Source: Aquilaria yunnanensis (lineage: Eukaryota > Streptophyta > Magnoliopsida > Malvales > Thymelaeaceae). From it: a DNA stretch of 64,000 bases. Below are positions 11,230-24,355 of this stretch, one piece after another (position 1 is the stretch's first letter; every line of letters starts with the position of its first letter). The stretch is taken from NCBI GenBank assembly GCA_039654915.1, contig CM077595.1:89507501-89571500 (forward strand). The letters run 5' to 3'. Under the pieces are notes generated by a model. It saw only the letters and a program-made list of their open reading frames with translations, was not told the DNA's origin and did not search any database. Made by a program: the position numbers and the translations under genes.

Positions 11230-13000
11230 GCATAAATTGTTCAGTTTTGCCAATACTGTATCACTTTGAAAAAAAATAAGTTGTTTTCATATTATTGTAT
11301 TTGTACATGTTTCATATTAAAGTTATGCTTAATGCACCAGATTTAACATGCCATTAAAGGTCCCTTTGTTTTTCACTTGGGACATGTCTAGCTAAAATTT
11401 CCAGACTTCCGGTGCACTAATAATTTGTGTTTCTTTGTTTTCTCATGTTTTGCTAAGGCTGGGGCCATAGTTTTATACAAAAAAAATTCCATTAAAGAAA
11501 AGTCTTACACTTTAGCAGTTGTAATCTAAGTGTAGGTTCTCACAAGTAGTAAAATCTTAAGAGTTTGAGCATCGAATCATAGGAAAGTGAATTTTAATAT
11601 ATCAATTATAGTTAATTTTAGTCTGCCTTACCATTCAATTGGGATCCACACATAAAGGAAGTCCCAATTGAAGAATTTAATAATCAAATTTCAAAAACAT
11701 TATGCATGAGTTAAAGTTAGTCTTCATTGATCTTATAAAGCCAACACTTGTAAATTGGTTCAACTATCCCTCATGCCAACCTTTGTTTACAATAACTTAA
11801 GATTCCAATGTAGCCAACAAAGTCATGCTTTGTAGAAAGAATCAAGTAGTTTTTGTGTCAATGATTGACTATGATGAATCAAAACTCTTACTTAACAAGG
11901 AGAATAGCTAAATTGATTAAGAAAGTCAATACCAATGACGTTAATATCCATTCAAATTAGCCATAATCTTTATACCAAAAGTTTTAGCCATTCACTTAGC
12001 TAAAAAAAATTAGTTTGTCATGATAAGAGCAAACAATATGTATAAAATTGAAATGGACATATATTGAAAGATCAAATGAAAAACAAGAGGCAAACACATT
12101 GAACAGAGTTTTAGAATTGAAAACTAAGAATAAAATAAAAAAAACAAAGATTAAAAAAAAAACTCTAAAATTGTGTAGAAATAAACTTAATTTCATCTTC
12201 CCCAAGCTACTTATTTATAGAGTCTTGGGTTAAACAAAATAGTAAATGATATGTTAGAATAGTAAAGCTAAGTGAATACAAATCAATAAAGGCGGCCCAA
12301 ACTTCTTTTAATTTTTCAACTACCGTAAACATCGATTCATCTCTTCCTCAAGTACAAGATTTCTAGATTTATTTTTTAGCTTCAAAATGATAGCTTAATC
12401 ATTCAAAACTGACTGCTATAGCCCAAGTTATGATTTTTCAACAAAAATTGCCATTCAGTGCGTGACAGAACAGATAGTCTCATTTATAACCATATTTTAG
12501 TAATGAAAATGATCAAACTAGTTCTTGGCATATCAAGTAGAGTTGGAGATATTTTGGTTTTCGGATGAATTTAGAATAAATCAATTCTGACATCCAAAGC
12601 TCCATATATGATTTTTCTTGCAAAAGGTCGCCAGGTGCACGAATGCTGAAACTATTTCTGTTTGCAATCTAAATTTGGCCTCATCTATTTTTCAATTAGG
12701 CTAGACCATAAACTAAAATTTATAGACGTTTGAGGCCCCGATCATTGGTCCAATAATTGTGAGATATCATGATTTTATTCACCTACAAAAAAAAAAAACA
12801 GTTGTTTAGTATATTTTGCAAATATGGATGAATAATAACTCAGTGGAATAATCGCTCAAATTAGATAAATTAATAATACTCAAAGTGTATAATGATAGTA
12901 TTTATCAAAGAGCTTAAGGTAGTATATCTTTCTTCCTCTCTATTACAGATTTTCTATGATTTAGATTAGCCTTTTTCATAATTGTTATATTAAATGTAGG
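11230..13000. other. Interior of CACTA family 2 copy A; non-coding, unclassified
   Basis: AT-rich DNA; the 12300-12760 stretch is less AT-rich and could be a fragment of an LTR, but no paired LTR, primer site or coding motif was found. Confidence 0.3.
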
Positions 13001-13003
13001 ATA

Positions 13004-13132
13004 TTTAATGCTATAATAAACTTATTGCCATATTAAATGTAATACATTTAATGCTATAATAAACTTATTACTATATTATTTGTTGTACATTTAATGCTAT
13101 AATAAACTTATTGCTATATTATTTGTTGTGCA
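13004..13132. repeat. Three tandem copies of a 43-bp unit
   Basis: TTTAATGCTATAATAAACTT starts at 13004, 13047 and 13090, each followed by a TATATTA-rich part. It lies inside the CACTA element 10975-13823. Confidence 0.9.
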
Positions 13133-13823
13133 TTAAATTTTGACTTGTTGAAACATAATGTTGCTATTTTTTATACTTAATTTTATTTTATGAATTTTTG
13201 GGTATTTTTTATGCTTAATTTTATTTTTTTATTTTAGATATTTTTTAAAGTTCTTTTTGTAATTTTTCTTTCCAAAAGAATTAACTCAATTTTATATTTT
13301 ATTTTAGGTAATTTTTTAAGTACATTTATTCATCCCATATTTTGTATACGTTTATTCATCCATAAACAAAGGCATGTTTTTAAGTTCTTATATATGTGTG
13401 TGTGTGTGTGTATATATATATTTATTTATTTATTTATTTTTAACAGGTGTCCAAGGTCTAGCTATTGGAAATTTCCAATGATTTTTTCTTCACCATTGGC
13501 AATTTCTATCGATTTGAACAGTTAGCTTGTTTCTAATGGTCATAGCTGTTGGTAATTTTTGATAGCCTTAGTCATTACAAAACTAGTTAGCTGTTAGAGA
13601 AAATGCTACAAGGTTGGGCAGTTAGTAATTTTCAACAGCTCATATTTCAATAACTAATTGGTGGTAATTACCAATTGCCAACTCTTAGGCCGTTGAAAAT
13701 ATTTATTCCAACGTATCATTTACCAACATGCTACTTCTAACAGCCTCATATAAAAAAATCCAATGTTTCAACCCAAGCGCGTTGGAAAAGGACGTTGGAA
13801 AATAACATTTTTTTATTGTAATT

Positions 13824-14760
13824 GTTAAATTTGTATGGCTAGTATTAATTTGTATTTATTATTTATATATTTTCATTTTAGTAAACTAATTTATATTATG
13901 TGCAATGTTCTTGGTTAGTTTATATCATAGATATTTTTATTTTTTTTATTGAATTATATATGTCAATTTATTTGTAAAACATAAATATATTGTAAATAAT
14001 TAACCCTTGCCCCCATTCGTCAAATTTTTTGGCACCACCACTGCTTAATTTGCACTGCTATAGAAGATGCTGTAGTCATATATATATGAATGTGAGAGAA
14101 AAGTGGCGGCCAAGGAACAGGCTAATCATACTGTGTCCTGTTAATTAGTTAGTTGTAGTAGTTGGAGGGAAAACCCATTAACAAAGGTTTATCATGATGG
14201 ATTGGAGTTCAATTCTTCAGCACATCCAAATAATAATTCCCTCCTTTGGTCGCATATATAGGCTACCCCATGTGCAATTGGCAAGTCTCTAACTCCACTC
14301 ACCGTGCCCATTTCTTGTGGCAGAAGCTCTGTGTATATAAATGTAGCCCCATAATTTAATTTAACCTTGTATTTTGATAAGCTTACCCAACAAGTTTCAT
14401 GAAGCTTTGCACATGAGGAAGTGAGACAACTCAAATACAATGATTCACCTCGAGGAATACTCGCACTAATCTCTACTCCCTTTCTCTAATACCAAACAAT
14501 ACCATTAACATTGTTTCAGTTGTCTTCCAACTATTGAAAAAGCAGACATTTTCTTTATTAATTATATTATAAATATACCACTTTAATCTTATAACTTGTA
14601 GCAATATACATTTGAGTTAACAAAATGGGTGATGTTTTTTTTAAGGGACAACGAAGCTTTGCCTAATCTTATGTGCTTACAAGTTTCAATAGCTACAGCA
14701 CGTGTCGTAGTGTACTAATGATTACTCATAATATGGGATTTTAGCAGCTTGACATTGTCC
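13824..14760. other. Intergenic, nothing recognised
   Basis: AT-rich with no domain-bearing frame. The minus-strand open frame at 14192-14440 has no recognisable motif. Confidence 0.4.
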
Positions 14761-15616
14761 GGGTAAAGTACAAAAACAAGTGAACGTATTTTTTTCTATG
14801 GGCACATTTTGTCACCATTCATTTAAGTGGTACCAAATGCATAATTGAAGACAATATTTGGTACCAAAACAAATATCAGTGTTTTCAAATGGGGTAAAAT
14901 AGGTTACTGATGTAACTGACGGTGAAAACATTCCATCAAATATTAGAATATTCCATTAAGAGAAGATTACATAATATTCAAAGGATGATTGTTTGGCAAT
15001 TAACGATGAAATGATGTGACATGCAAGCAAAATAATAGTCTTATATGGTAATTAGGGAATTTGGGATTGAATTGAGTTAGGGAACTCTATGTGTTTTAGG
15101 GTTTATGGCTTCAAATTGTTGATTTGGGAATAGATGTGATTGAAGATTTTGGGAGAAATTGGAGTGGGGATTGGATGAGGTTGTCGGCGTTTGATGCATC
15201 GTCAGTTTTCTTGTTTGGTGTTGAAGATGGAGTTGGAACGGACATACCTCATGATTCTTCGTTGCTTTTTCTTCCTTCATCCATCGTTGAGCCCCTGCAA
15301 GGGATCACAAACTAGTATGTATACTAGTTTTTAACTCCCTCACCTGAAGAACAACCCTAAAAAAACCAGCTTAGGAATTTTCAACAATCAAGTGCTTTCT
15401 GCAAACCCTAAACTCTTTGCCTTCTGCTTTTGGCAGGATGAGCACTGCCACATCACTTGCCAACTCACCCCCGTTAACACGTCACCAAAACTAACGGTCC
15501 AATCATGAATATATGCTCAATCTTAAACTTCAGTAATGTATTTGACACCAACTAAAAAAAAGGTGATCAAATGTGTCCATGGCCAAAAGTACAGTCACTC
15601 TTTTTGTACTTTTCCC
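14761..15616. mobile_element. Mutator-like non-autonomous element (856 bp)
   Basis: Long terminal inverted repeats of about 110 bp: left GGGTAAAGTACAAAAACAAG, right in reverse GGGAAAAGTACAAAAAGAGT, continuing through matching TGGACACATTTG and GGTGTCAAAT blocks. The flanks ACATTGTCC (14752-14760) and ATATAGTCC (15617-15625) agree at 7 of 9 positions, fitting a 9-bp Mutator target duplication. The interior 15065-15315 is richer in G and could be a captured fragment, but no family was recognised. Confidence 0.65.
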
Positions 15617-15625
15617 ATATAGTCC

Positions 15626-16369
15626 ACTTGGATTTACCAACATTCAAGCGAACAAAAAAGGTGGAAGTCGTTGACTTGGAACACAAGTCGCATGTATAAT
15701 ATATCCTCTACACCCACTGTATAATTGTTTTTTTTCTTCTCTCCACCATATATTGTTACAAAAAAAAACATCTTTAATAATATGTTAATAGAGATGAGAT
15801 CTCGGACTAATAGTACTCCTATACTAATTAAAGTTTAATAACTAAAATGTTACTGAAGGAAGAAGACCAAACCAATTATGTGTGACTTTAAAAAGAATAG
15901 TTCCATATGGGTAACGCAAGTATAAAGACTACGGCTGATGGCCCAGTTTTGTTTATATTACCTTAAGGATGCTATATTCTTTAGAAGGAAGCAATAACAG
16001 AAGACAAAACAATGCTTGCCTCGCCGGGCAAGTTATTATATTATTATAGAAAGATGATAAAATACATAAGTTTATCTTTTTCCCTGCAAACAAAAGAGTT
16101 TATCTTTTTCCCTGTAAATAAAAGAAAATTGTTTATGCTTCGTATAAATCAAAATTTGGACGGTAAGAGAACAAAGTGTTGATCTTTCATGGGAATGAGC
16201 CAATTTCCATATCGACGATGAATAAATTTATGGCGCCCAAACACCCGAAAGCTCATGCATGTGAGAGATAAGTTTACAGCCTTGGCTACCTTGCGAAGGT
16301 TCGATTGCTAAATACAGCGGTGGACCCATTCCAGTAATGAACAACGTGATGACTTTTGTCCTCCTTTAA
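15626..16369. other. Intergenic, nothing recognised
   Basis: No coding, RNA or paired-repeat signal seen. Confidence 0.4.
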
Positions 16370-19300
16370 TAGTGGTGGCCGGCGGGCTGACCCGGCTGGG
16401 TCTGGGTCAGAGTTTTCGGATCTAGACACGACAAACATCAAAGTAGGGTGGGCCTGGGCCGGATTTAACCCGGGCCCGGGTTAGGGCGGGGCGGATCTGA
16501 GCTAAGCCGAGTTAATACGATTTTAAAAAGATGCGTTTTAATATGTTTTCAATTGTTATTTGATAGTAATTTTATGAAATATATATTATTTAGAAGAAAC
16601 ACAACCGCCGGTGTAAATTTTATTAATAAAAAAACCAAACGACACTTATATAATTTGGAATGTACCTTACACTTGAAAAAGGAAAAACATTCTATGAAAA
16701 AAATGAAATGGTAAAACTTAAGATCTGTGCTTAGCAGTATAATAAGATCAATTACAATCTTTAAATTGTAATGAAAACCTACAATCTACTTTTGTTGGTC
16801 ATCATCAGAAATGACCTCATTATCGAAACATTTAATATCTTGTTTCCTTAGAGCAACGAGCGCCCAATCCCGGTTACAAACCCAAATCTCAACGGCTTCA
16901 GGTGCGAGCCTTACTTGTTTATCAGAGATGACTCATTTCCCCGCACTAAAGGTGGCCTCAGAGGCGACGGTTGATACCACAACTGCCAAAATTCTTGCGC
17001 TAGTATGGATAAGATCGGGAATCTTCCTCTTTTGTTCTTCCACCATTCGAGGATGTCTTCCTCATTGTTTTCAAATGAAGTGCAGAGGTAATCATCCTAT
17101 TCTGCCAATCCCGGGTTTGTGGGTCTGGGTTGTTTGAGGATATTTGCTGCTGGGTTGAACCTCGATGATGATGAAGAGGTGGAATGTCGGACGGGTGTTG
17201 GATCTGATGGCCTAACTTTATCAGAATGCTTAACGGAGTAGAGTTTGTATAACTCTCTCAAATTGTGGTCAGCTTCAACAGAAATAGCATGTGTAGAAAC
17301 TTGTGCTTGATCTAAATATGTATGATAGTATGCTTCTAACAATTACAGACAATCCATGATTTTGACATTTGGATCTAATGCACATGCAACAAGATAAATT
17401 TGTGGGATTTGTTGAAAATAATCAAGTCATTTCTTTTGCAATGCTTAAATAGTTGGTTTCAAAAACTCATCGTCCTTGTATTGGTGGAAAATACATATGA
17501 TATTTATAAAATATAATATTGCATGGTGCACTGTTGGGTAATAAACCCCAGAGAAAAAATTTGTTGCCTCGTAAAAATATTTAAGCAACTTAACTAACTT
17601 AAAACATTTTTCCCAAACCTTGTCCGTTAGCTAGTCACCTTGCATTTTTTAGTTCACAAAGCGAGTCAAAAGATTTGCCTATGGTAGAGCGTCATTTAAC
17701 ATTTCAAATGTTGAATTCCATCGAGTGGGGCAATCGATTTTAAACATTTTCAAAAAAAAAATTCACCCCATTTTTAATACAAAACATTTGAAATTCACGA
17801 GCTAACTTGTTCCTTGTTTTAACAAAAAGTAAAGAATTTTGAATTTACTCAATTTAGTTTTGTAGTCGTTGTAAACCATTTTGGATATATAAATTCAAAA
17901 TGTAACACAAGCAACGAAAATGAAAAAATTTTCCATCAAGCGGTGGTTTTATTTCTTTATTGATTCTCTCACCATCGAATCATTGATTGAAGCATTATCA
18001 AAAGAAATGGATAAAATTTATCTGCAACAAAAAATTCACGCAAATTTTCAATAATGCAGTTGAAAATATTTTAACCCTTATGTTCAGATTCCATACATTT
18101 GAAAACAATTATCTGTTTTTGAATAACCTATTCATTGTCTATCCAATAAGTAGTGAGACAATAGTAATTTTGTCCGATTAGAGATGTTTACATATTAGAT
18201 GTAAATGACAGACAATGATCAACGATAGAAAAATATGCTTGTAAATGATTTCTCCTAGCTTCATATAGTTTAAAGCTTTCTCTCTTGGTCATTTGCATAG
18301 ACATTTTTTTGTAAGTAGGATTTATATTTTCTTGAATGAATTCTTCTAAGTGTTTACCCTCAACTTGTCTAAATAGTTTTTCAGTAATCATCATCTAATT
18401 AATTTAACCTGCATTAACAGTTTTTGGATTAAATCGAAAAATACTTGGCCGCTGGAGTTGCCAACGCCCGTTAGTTATGTTTATCTACCGGAAATGCCAC
18501 CGATGTCTCCATGGATTTTGCTCAAGTGCCTTATGAGGGTGCCCGTCTCGAAGTTCAATTTGTGTGCAAATTTGTTATCGCAATGTTTGCACTTGGCATA
18601 CCCCGTTTCGCCTTCCCAAACTTGCTCAAAATGCGCCCAAATGGAAGCCTTCAAATTCCCACTCTTTACTTGACTCCACTCAGGTTGCTCGCTTTGTGGC
18701 GTCGGTTGGGACCCCTCGGCACCGAGTTGAGTCAGTGGAATTTCTTCAATGTCATCATCAGATAGTTAATTGTCAAGGCCAAGGTCGTATGCCGTCATGT
18801 CGATGTTTGGATCATTGTCGGCAATTTTTTGTGAATGTGAGCCTCAATTTTTGCAGAACAAATGCCTTGCAAAAATGAATCTACCCTCGTGTCGGATGAA
18901 GAGGAGGCAACACTCTTGCCCTTGTCGGAGTTCTTCCCTCGTTAAGCCATTAGTGGAAGAAAATAATTGAAGAGATGGAGAGATGATTAAGAGGCAATTA
19001 AGAAAATATTTGTGAAAGATTAAGAAACTTGGAGAAAGATAGTAGAGAGAATTAGATAATATTGTAGGAGATTGGAGAAGAGAAGATTGATGTGAGGAAG
19101 TGTGGGAAGTAGGCTGGCTATTTAGAGGAGTAGAAAAAAATTGTTTTGCCCAAAAAGCCTTAAAAAACTAGCCGTTAGTGGCTGTTGACTGAAGGTAAAA
19201 AAGTCTGGGGGTCAAAAAAAAGTTTGGAGTCGTTAGGGGGAGCAGGGTGTAATTTTACCTTTTTTTAGAAATTTGAAAATTGTACAATAGAAACCTTAAA

Positions 19301-19529
19301 ACGTTCGACCCAGACCGGGCCTGACCCAGCCCGGATCGGCCTTTGAATGGGTAATTGGACCGGTCAGTCCTAATTTGGGCTTCCTTCCTCTCCCAGGCTC
19401 ATATTCGCCTCGCCACCCTCCGAGTCCGTTCCGTGTTGGGCCGAGCTCGGGTTTAATCGTGTCGGGCCGAGTTTGACCTGAGCAGGATCCGGGTTGGGCT
19501 CAAGACAACCCGACCATTGGCCACCATTA
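16370..19529 (-). mobile_element. Decayed hAT transposon (about 3.16 kb)
   Basis: Inverted ends TAGTGGTGGCC at left and, in reverse, TAATGGTGGCCAATGG at right. The ends are GC-rich arrays of GGGCC / CCCGG / GGGTTGGGC-type motifs (16370-16510 and 19300-19515), very unlike the AT-rich surroundings. The interior encodes hAT transposase remnants on the minus strand. No clear 8-bp target duplication could be read, probably because the flanks have diverged. Confidence 0.75.
16850..18950 (-). pseudogene. hAT-family transposase remnant (BED finger, core and C-terminal dimerization region)
   Basis: From a Met at 18950 the frame starts MA then a stop, followed by a Ser-rich leader. Around 18650-18500 a BED zinc finger is readable: SIWAHFEQV, then CKHC, then LIRHLSKIH (C-x2-C ... 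H-x4-H). Near 18190-18060 comes CLSFTSNM, stop, TS, then YYCLTTYWID and VIQKQIIVFK, matching the hAT core wording 'TSDLWTS ... YIDxxWxLQKRII'. At 17000-16850 the C-terminal dimerization region reads ILEWWKNK, RFPILSILA, VSTVASEATFS and RLAPEAVEIWVC, split across a frameshift. Several stops make it inactive. The likely family is the plant RICESLEEPER/Ac-like hAT group. Confidence 0.8.
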
Positions 19530-19716
19530 CTATTTTAAGTGAAAGGTTTCCTCTTGACATTACCCAATATTAGTTAACCTTTGTTCATGCTTTTCATTAG
19601 ATTGCTCTTGATTATAATTAAAAAAAATTGATTACACAAAAAATAATTTTAGAAAAATTAAAATGGCTTGTACCATCCAAAATAAATAAATAAATAATTT
19701 CAATTCCATAAAAAAA

Positions 19717-20567
19717 GGCCTAAAGACATTTTTAGCCTTCAAACTTGGGTAACTTGGGCACTTAACTCCTTGAACATCAACTCAATTAACCTTGCCCTCT
19801 CAACTTGGTAAAATGGTACATTTAAGCTTATTCCCTCCTTGCTCTATTGAGTAAAATGTATTGGAAGCCACCTAGCTTTATTTTTCATTCATTTTTGTCC
19901 CTAATTTCACAAGTTTCATGATTCTTTCCCCAATTATTCTAAAAAGCCCAAAAATTCTTTCCTTATTTGAATCTATGTTTGACTTGATGGAGAGTTTTAG
20001 TTTTGACTTCGTTTTGAATTTTGGGTCAGAATATGATGAATTTTACGATGATCCAGAAGTCGGTTTTGAGCCCTATAATGACAGGGAGCTTGCCCATTAC
20101 ATTTACACTATGTCTAGCATTTCTCTTTACATTAATTAACTTCTGACCTAGAGATGTTTGTGTTTTGGATGGGTAGTTACAAGGAAATGAAAAATAGAAT
20201 GGCTCCATGAAAAATATACCTTCTATGGGGTATTTGAAATTTTGTAAATCCAAGTTTTCATGTCATTCTCCATTTTCACCATCACCATTCTTTGCATCAA
20301 TAATATAGGGAAAATCCTGCCGATAACACCCTTAAATGTAATAAGGGCACCTAGAATTTTTGGGCATTTTTAAAAGGTTAGGGACAAAAAATAATGAAAA
20401 ATAAAGCTAGGGGACTTCCATTTCATTTTACCTAACACAGCAGAGAAGGGAAAGAGTTTAAGTATACAATTTTACTAAATTGAAGGGGTGAGTTGGACTG
20501 AGTTAATATTCAAGGAATTAAGTATTCGAGTCACTTAAGTTTGAGAGCTAAAAATTCCTTTAGGCTT
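19717..20567. mobile_element. Non-autonomous element with ~200-bp inverted repeats (Mutator-like)
   Basis: Left GGCCTAAAGACATTTTTAGC; right in reverse AGCCTAAAGGAATTTTTAGC; the match extends about 200 bases through CTTGGTAAAATGG and CACCTAGCTTTATTTTTCAT blocks. The ends resemble those of the element at 37611-38184. The flanks are A-rich, so a target duplication is not convincing. A short open frame at 19918-20139 inside has no recognised motif. Confidence 0.6.
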
Positions 20568-22015
20568 AGAAAGAACGCTACAACAAATAAAAGGGAAAGA
20601 AGGATGCTCTAATGGGTGATTGAGACGCTTCTGGGCTCGCGACGAATGTACCCATATGAATTTATCGAAGGCCCACTTTCTTTACTTGTAATTGAGGCCC
20701 ACAACCCATTTTGGGTTGTGTCAATTGGACCTTGTCTATCGAGCTAGTCCCGGTCTTTACTCAAAACTAAAAAACACAATGCAGAATTGCTTGGTCCAAA
20801 AAAAGAAAAAGGCCTCAATTATGGTAATGTTAGTCTTCTTTCTTTTTTGTTTACTTTGCTTTTTCTATAACGGACAGATAAATAAGAGAACAATGAGAAG
20901 AGAACATGGCAAAACAAGTTCATTTGTAACAACTTATATGTTCTGCGATTTTGAAAGATCAGGATAATTGGTCTTTGGTGACTTGGTTTGCAATATGTAG
21001 CAACTAACAGAAACCTCAAAACATTGGATGAAAATCTAAAGATACTATTGGAAGCATCGATTCTCATGCATGTATATGTTGTGTGTCTCTTATCCTATGT
21101 TAGATAACAATAACAATAATAACAACAACAAAAATGATAATAATACACATAACCCGAATTAGACTAAATAGTTACAAGGTTATTAGGCTCAAGGCTTAAT
21201 TACCAATAAGGGCCCATTAAAGTCTATGTAGGCTCGAATTATGACACAGACCCATTAAGCCCACTATGCAACTATAAATACAAGGAGTATCTCTTTCATT
21301 TTTTTGGAAGTTGTATACTACAGTCTTTATGACTTGGATGTTTGAAGGGCCTCTTTAGGGTCACACTTGGGAGACCTAATAACCATAGCTTTTGTATTTG
21401 TAAGCAGGTTACCAAGACTAGCCATTTGTTTGAATGCATCTACTACTCGCCTATTCCTAAGGTGCTTTGTGTATAAAATAATAACAACAGCAATAATGAG
21501 GAGGAGGAAGAGGAAGAGGAAGGGGAGGAAATGGTGGTTCTATAGGCTATATAAAATAGGGTTAATATTCTATGCATTATTGGTGTAATTTTTTTTCTCT
21601 ACCATCAGTTTAATTTTTAGGCCTTTACTAACTCTAACCTTTACAAAATGGAATTTTAAACACAATTTTCTTAGCCAAAGATTTGGTTGCAAGGAATAAT
21701 TTTGTTGATAGTCTTCACAAGGCTTGGCTAAAATATTAAATATGAAGGAACAAAAGCATAATTTTTTATCACTATTGCTCGAGTTCTTACTTTTGGATTT
21801 AAACCTGAAGGAACCAACTAAACTAGAAGGAACAATAATAATAAATTACTAGTTAGTTGTCATAAAATGCATGAAAAAATTTATAGAGAATAACCATAGA
21901 GCTAACAAGTCAATCTACAGATCAATCAACCTAGTAACATGATTTTTGCCAGATATTGCGTAATAAACTAAAGAACCACATGAAAGAAAAATGGTTCATT
22001 CATCCTGCAAAGAAA
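20568..22015. other. Intergenic with simple repeats only
   Basis: Contains (AAC/AAT)n at about 21105-21145 and a GAGGAGGAA/GAGGAAGAGG run at about 21497-21530. Short frames here derive from repeats. Confidence 0.4.
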
Positions 22016-23164
22016 TATTACTAAAAAATAGATATTTACCACCGACTATTTCCAATGGTCTCGCATTGGTAATTTTGAAATTATCAATGCGAGACCATTG
22101 GTAATTGACACATTAAAAAATATTTTACCAATGGTTGAATACTAAGTTGTTAAAAGTTTCCAATGCTTGGCCATTGGTAAAGAGACAATTGAAAATTACC
22201 AACAGTTTAAGTTAAAAAGCTTTGTATCAACAATCTAATTTTTACCAACATACTTAACTGTACCGTTGGTAACTACAAACACGTTTAGCTGTTGATAATT
22301 TATCAATGGTCTTAGTCGTTGGTAATTTATCAATGGTCTTAACTATTGGTAAAATTATAAATATTTCAAAAAAAAATTAAAACAATTTCCAACGTGAGGC
22401 AATTGGAAATTGTTATTTTTTTAAAAAATAATAAATAAAATAATTTATTTGCAAAATATTACAAGATTTTGAAAAAAATTTATAACAATTGGTTTGCATA
22501 AAATTACAAAAATAACTAAATTGTAAGCAAAATAAAAATACAAAACAAAATTACAAGATTAAAAAAATAACAAAAACCAGAAAATTCAAACACCAAATTT
22601 GATCGAAAACACAAAATCACACAATTAGTCAAAAAAATCTAATCCACAAAATCACACCATTATCAACAAAAATCCACAAAATCCCAAGATTATATTACAA
22701 AATCACAAAATTAATCCACAAAGTAACAAAATCAGATCACAAAAACAATATCACCGCAACCATATTAAAATCAAATCACAAAAACCAAATCAAAATCATC
22801 TCTGCAAGGCGGACCGAGGAGACTGAGGAGAGGAACAAAGGCAAACGATGACAAGGAATGAGTTAGGTTATGGGTTTTTATGGGCTTTCATATACAGATA
22901 TATATATGGGCTTCTAACATAAGATATATGTGACAAACCCTAGTTTAGTCCCACATCTTTCATGATTGTTTCAAAATAGTCCCCACTTTTCAGATTCTAA
23001 CGGCTTAAGCCGTAGCAATAGTTATTCGTGTTAGTAATTATTAACGGTTTAATTCATTGAAAATTTATCAACGGCATAACCGTTGGTTATTAGCAACGGT
23101 CTGACCATTGATAAATTACCCATTGAAAATTCCCCAAATGTTAACAATGAAAAATTTAATTATA
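22016..23164. mobile_element. Non-autonomous CACTA element, family 2, copy B (about 1.15 kb)
   Basis: Left end TATTACTAAAAAATAGATAT aligns with CACTACTAAAAAAAGAGCAT of copy A (10975). Subterminal motifs of the CCAATGGTAATT / GGTAATTTATCAATGG type crowd 22045-22340 and 22985-23130. The right end is degraded (TTTAATTATA against TTTAGTAGTG). Flanks AAA/CAA are a partial 3-bp match. The interior is simple AC/AAAT-rich DNA (22560-22800) with no coding content. Confidence 0.55.
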
Positions 23165-24355
23165 CAATACAAATTAATGAGAGACGGACAAAAACAGAAA
23201 GGACTTGCTAGAATTCTTTCATCAAACCATTGCCGCACCTCTCTTCTATTTTTTTTTTTCTATGTATAGGGAATATGCCGCTTCCTCACTTCTATCACAA
23301 AATGCTACAATCCGTGAAGAATACTGGTGGCAAAAGCATGGTAGGTTAAGTAGTTCTACAATCATGGCCAATAACTGATAATTTAAGCCACTGGCCAAGA
23401 AGCAGCAGTTAAATTAAAAGTAAAGTCATAAAAACAGAGATCCGTCAACTCTACGTTTATTTAAATGGTTTTGAAAAGAAACCATTTCTGTTAATACTAA
23501 CATTAGAGTTAATAAAAGGCTCCAAAATAAATTGATGGTGAGAAAAAAAAAAAAGTTACACCGGCAGTGCATGGGATGTTAACCATATAAATTATACCTG
23601 CCAAGTGATCGGTGTACAATAACCAAGTGATCAGGAGCTATCTATTGAATAATAAATGCGAGCATTTCTTTGTTTTATACACTATATAACTTCGATATCG
23701 TTTTAAATATAATCCGTTTAAAAAGTACCACATATGTAAATATTGCGTTATGGTTATATACTGTGCACTATATCTTTTGGCTAACCAAGGGTTTGAGTTA
23801 TATTTTACGTGTGTAAAAGTTTTTCCATTTTTAAAGCCAAAGGGTGTGGAATGAGGTCGGTGCAAGGTACATTATGTTCTATTTTTCTTTTCGCTTGTTT
23901 TAATCGAATGTGAGTGAAAACAGAACAAAAAAAAAAAAACTAGAATGTGACATGCTGATCATAGGTAACCCCCACTTAGAGTTTAAAAAACTGATGACCA
24001 TAAACGTTGTTACCTAGTTTAGCACATTACCTTAAGCATCAGACTTGGCGTGTGTTTGACGCAGACACGTGTTTAATATTTATTCATATTTTTGTCCATT
24101 TCAGAAAAGGCTCCAGATTCATTTGAACCGTCTGTTGTTTCAGCCTTGCTCTTCTTTTTTCTGGCTGGTGTCTAAACCTTCTCATGTTCTTCCATTGAGA
24201 TTTGTTCCTGGATACGTGCTGGTTTATTTCCTTGCTGCTCCTACTCGACCTTGTACGCTTCCAGCTTCTTGTTGGTGTTCTAATAATATTTCCCATTGCC
24301 AATCAGAAAAAAATAAAAAAAAATATAAAGCTCTAGCTTTGGTAGCGCCCTTCTA
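23165..24355. other. Intergenic, nothing recognised
   Basis: No motif-bearing frame. The open frames at 24069-24356 are overlapping opposite-strand frames without recognisable homology. Confidence 0.4.

Larger units (their letters stand above)
10975..13823. mobile_element. Non-autonomous CACTA element, family 2, copy A (about 2.85 kb)
   Basis: Left end CACTACTAAAAAAAGAG; right end in reverse is about AATTACAATAAAAAAATG, a degraded CACTA terminus. Subterminal zones (10990-11190 and 13440-13800) are filled with both orientations of TTACCAACGG / CCGTTGGTAA-type motifs, the hallmark of CACTA elements. Candidate 3-bp flanks ATT/GTT match at two positions. No transposase motif inside. The terminus and motifs match the element at 22016, so they are one family. 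Confidence 0.6.
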
